Positions 60,831-64,000 of a stretch of DNA of 64,000 bases are shown here, one piece after another. The translations under genes and the position numbers were made by a program. The stretch lies in the NCBI GenBank assembly GCA_022496805.1, contig CM040096.1:9425501-9489500 (forward strand). Direction: 5' to 3'. This stretch comes from Pohlia nutans. Its lineage: Eukaryota > Streptophyta > Bryopsida > Bryales > Mniaceae. Positions within the stretch are counted from its first letter, which is position 1. Each line of letters opens with the position of its first letter. The notes beneath the pieces were generated by a model that saw only the letters and a list, made by a program, of their open reading frames with translations, did no database searches and was not told the origin of the DNA.

Positions 60831-60959
60831 AACTCTAGTTTCCTTATTTTTCATGTTTACCCCTATTTAGAAGCAAATGAAAAGTTTGGCTCTATAGGGC
60901 CAGAAATAAAAACGCTGCCCCAGGTGCAAATGGCTCTTTTAGTGCTAGATTAGGACAGG

Positions 60960-61727
60960 CAGGCAAAGCGAGGGGGGTTGGGTGGGTATTGTATGCATTG
61001 TTGTAATATCACAGCCGAGCAGGAGAGCCCCGCCAACGTGCGCTTCCCCTGTCTACGCCGCCGCCACAGGCACTCTTCTCTCCCTCCTCTTTCTTTCTTT
61101 GCCTAGTTTTCCTTCCCCCCCTCTGAGCTCTGAGCGTTGCTGGCCTTGCTCTAAACCCAGTTTAGCTTTTCCACCTCTAGCTCGCCTTCCCTCCTTTAGC
61201 TCACTACCCTCCTTTAGCCTCGCAACACTTCTCCGCTAACGGTCATTCTCGTAGTTGACCAGGATCTCGGCACCCTCGTTGAATCCACACCAATATATCT
61301 CCCCTCTGCCCTGGATTGGGATTGCAGCAATCCATTCGAGCATTCTTTTTTGTGTCCCTGGGTTGCTCTTGAATGGTGAAGGAATCCGAGTTGTCGGCGC
61401 TTGCGTGTTGTATTTCCTCCAGCAACCATCGACACAGCGTTGCATGGAATCTTTCAAGGGACGGCCCAAGCGCAGATTTCAGAGCTGGGTCCCCAATTTG
61501 ATGGCTGTTGTTGTGGGCGCTGGCAGGGATGTAGCGACTGCAGGAGGCGCAGGCTCGATATTATGGCATCGAGTAATGTTGTCTGTGGAAGTAGAGGAGT
61601 TGAATCTCGAACTTGCAGATCGGCTGAATCAATGTTGTTGTGATCCATTTTCTTTAGGGTCAGATTTGTTGTCAATGGAGACTGTTGTTCTAGTGTAGCT
61701 AGACACGTTCCCTGGTATACATGCGGA
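60960..61727 (+). promoter_or_regulatory. Promoter and 5' leader of the serine-rich gene, with upstream frames
   Basis: G+C rises sharply here, with CT-rich tracts (61075-61215) typical of a plant promoter or leader. Several upstream ATGs precede the main frame, one at 61721 overlapping it out of frame. A 147-codon frame at 61255-61698 lacks recognisable domains, and I treat it as leader sequence. Confidence 0.4.
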
Positions 61728-64000
61728 ATGAACCTGGAGAGGGAGGGAGGGGCTATGGATCAATTGATGAAGCAGGGAGAAGGATCGCCGGAGAAAGGTA
61801 GACAGAGACGGGAATCAGTATCGCCACAATCGGATTCGAACTACAACAGTGGGAGTGATCGAACTCCGAAAGTAGTGCAATTGAATCGGAAATCCAGTTT
61901 AGTGGGAGCGCAAATCGCCGACGAAGATGAAGAGCTTTTCTTGCGGAGACAATCGTCGTTGTCGTCCATGTTCTCGGAGAAGATGATGCGGCTGGCATCG
62001 CCAGGCAAGCCTCGTAGCAGCGTTTCAGAGCAACCGAGCACTGTCGATTCTCCGGGTAGTAGGAATCACAGCGGAGTATTGCCATCGACGAGCAATGTCG
62101 ATTCTCCGGGTAGTAGGAATCACAGCGGAGTATTGCCATCGACGAGCAATGTCGATTCTCCTGGTAGTAGGAATCAGAGCGGATCGCCCATCCCGAATGA
62201 GAGCAGTAGAACTCAAGTATGGCACTCAGATTGTGATCATCCCGGGCACACAATGTTGCCCGTGAATGTTGGCAGGCTTCCCAGCGGCCATCTCTACCCC
62301 TGTTCCAATCCGGGAGCAAACCCTAATAGCTGCTTGCTCAATGTCGCCCACTTCACGTTCGACAACAACACGCTGGCTGCTCCCGAGAGCAACAACAGCA
62401 ACAGCAGCAATCTCACGGAGAGAATCTTCAAGAAGCTAATGGGGCAATCGAGGTTAAACAGATCGAATTCCAAAGGCGGGGACGAAAGCAGGACGTCGCC
62501 AGTGAGTACGCTGGACTGTCCGAAATCGCCGACGGAGCAGCGTTCGTTCCGTGGGAAATCGAAGCGGAAATCATTGCGGAGCAGGGTGGAGGACGCCAAC
62601 ACCGTGGTGGCGGCCAACCCGCGTCCGAAATCCCAATTAGCCCAGTATCTCCGCTCCATTACAGCGAATGCAAATTTCGCCACGGACGATGACGACGTCC
62701 TGGAAGGGCCGAGTGAAGTGGCGTGGCTGGAGCCGGACAGCCCCTACCATTCAGACAGATCGTACGCGTCCACTCCCACAGGCAATCCGAAGAAGAAATC
62801 CCCGCTTGAGAGCTGGTCCTCCAACAGCAGCACTTGGAATTTGCAGAATCCGCTGCGCACGGTGTCCACTATCGTGACCCGGAGGCAAAGTCACACGCCG
62901 AAGCGAGGCTGTGTGCGGAAGGCGTCGCGGTTTGGGGAATCCAAAGGCGACGCCATCACGCGAATCTCCTTGACAGGCAGCTACGATGGCAGCTACTCCG
63001 CGCGGTCGCGAGTGAAGAAAAATGGCTCGGAGTTGAGCTCGGGACGCAGCTGGTGGTCGGAGATTGGATCCGGAAGAAAGTCATCGACCTCCATCTGGAC
63101 TTGCTCGGGTCGCTTGCACATGGACGTCGACTCCGCTGAGCCCGACATGGCACAAGCCAACAATGCTGCTGCTGCAGTCAAAACCACGCAGGTGCATACC
63201 CTAATTCTCTTCTCCACTCTGCACATCAGAGCAATATCAACAAGCAAACGTCCTATCATGGAATGTCTCTTTGAAAATTGGTGTTTATATTAAATGGCAG
63301 CGTCAAAGAACAATCTTGGTGCCACTCTAGACACGGTGACCATGTTGTCAACTTCAAAATTGATCATTAGCCACCTTGAGGAGGATGATAACTTCTCAAC
63401 TTTGAAGAATGGATTCATTCATTCAGTGGGACTGAAGAGTTTTCTACTACATGCATTTTTTTAGACTTGTGTTATCATGTAGTTAACTTGTAGATTTTTC
63501 CTCTTTACACCTTTGAAGTATTGGAATTTCTCCCTATAAAGAAGTTCATTTCTTTATTTCACTAGCAAGGAGGAAGATAGAAGGGATGCATGCTGACCAT
63601 GTTCACCTGTACTTTTTGTTTAGGATAAAGTGGATCAGGTACCACATTAATTAATTAATGAATGCATCACGCATCTTGAGGAGGGAGAATGGATTCGTTC
63701 ATTCAGTGGGACTGATGGTGGAATGTTTTGTGGTATAAGGTGGAGGGTGGGGCGAACTTGAACGAGGCAGCGTTTCCGTTCAACAAACCGGTGGCGTCCT
63801 CGTTTATGTTTCAAGAAGAGAAAGACTCGCAAAGCTCCACGCCAGTGCACGATATTTATCACGATCCCGTGGAGGAGGGCTCTGGCATGAGCGACAGTGA
63901 GACTTCGGCGTCGGAGCCACAACTACAGTGGGACTCCGCCTTGATCCGGAAGCACAGCTTCGATTACGTGAGGGAAGTGGCGGTGGGGAGCGGCAGCGGC
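61728..64000 (+). CDS. Uncharacterised serine-rich, basic protein; 3' end beyond window
   Basis: Exon 1 runs 61728-63191 (488 codons, in phase) to a donor (ACGCAG then GTGCAT). An acceptor at 63738-63739 (ATAAG) opens a second exon at 63740, in phase and open to the window's end. The start could instead be ATG 61755 (MDQLMKQGEGSPEKG). The product is rich in Ser, Arg and Asn, with short conserved-looking blocks: EDEELFLRRQSSLSSMFSEK, AQYLRSITANANFATDDDD, EGPSEVAWLEPDSPYHSDRS, ESWSSNSSTWNL, and RKHSFDYVREVAVG in exon 2. It has no membrane segment and is probably largely disordered with many candidate phosphosites. I do not recognise the family. A 54-bp repeat lies in frame. The intron (548 bp) carries a duplicated 'ttcattcagtgggactga'. 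Confidence 0.7.
62042..62182 (+). repeat. 54-bp in-frame tandem repeat, 2.6 copies
   Basis: The unit starting 'tgtcgattctccgggtag' begins at 62042, 62096 and 62150. It encodes VDSPGSRNHSGVLPSTSN; the third copy diverges after SRN. The first two copies are nearly identical, so this is probably polymorphic. Confidence 0.95.

Noticed and set aside
61255..61698. 147-codon frame upstream of the serine-rich gene
   Set aside because: It overlaps another frame of similar length and has no domain. It more likely belongs to the 5' leader.
1..64000. tRNA, rRNA or snoRNA genes
   Set aside because: None was recognised by eye. The tRNA-like boxes found belong to the repeated SINE-like units.

Overview
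The window reads as nuclear DNA of a land plant. Two of its genes are plant-type: a NIPA8-like magnesium transporter, and a giant coiled-coil protein with the plant-specific start and membrane-anchored end of TNO1 (the trans-Golgi protein that binds syntaxin SYP41). Genes are sparse and have short introns. Most of the rest is AT-rich sequence packed with small DNA transposons, microsatellites and satellite-like arrays. A sideroflexin gene and animal/fungal-style transposons (Tc1 DD34E and piggyBac-like TTAA elements) make me suspect a non-seed plant (bryophyte, lycophyte or fern), but I cannot name the lineage.

Layout. 276-5260 (-): NIPA8-like gene, ten coding exons plus a 5' leader exon. 5.3-10.4 kb: no gene, one TTAA element and a long (TA)n tract. 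10.4-17.5 kb: accessory block bounded by inverted terminal sequences and holding an 11-copy 142-bp satellite, a GC-rich island, a 1.35-kb foldback structure and four tandem palindromes. 18.6-21.3 kb (-): three-exon sideroflexin gene. 21.6-22.6 kb: doubtful small gene, then a perfect hairpin and an inverted duplication of a coding-like fragment (22.9-23.5 kb). 23.6-24.9 kb: one TTAA element nested in another. 27.06-40.85 kb (+): TNO1-like gene, 11 coding exons, predicted 3209 residues. 42.4-60.8 kb: transposon field with at least nine TTAA elements, three SINE-like copies, a Tourist/Harbinger MITE, a Tc1 element broken by another MITE, and a foldback element. 60.96-64.0 kb (+): 5' part of an uncharacterised serine-rich gene that runs off the window.

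The host genes do not form a pathway. They serve membrane Mg2+ transport, mitochondrial carrier function, trans-Golgi membrane organisation and an unknown role. The strongest discoveries are in the mobile DNA: two filled-versus-empty site comparisons show that the dominant MITE families duplicate TTAA on insertion, as piggyBac does, and a Tc1-type DD34E transposase relic is present. Other notable items are a palindrome array with a pairing-preserving double change, a proto-miRNA-like inverted duplication and an intragenic 558-bp duplication in the TNO1 homologue.
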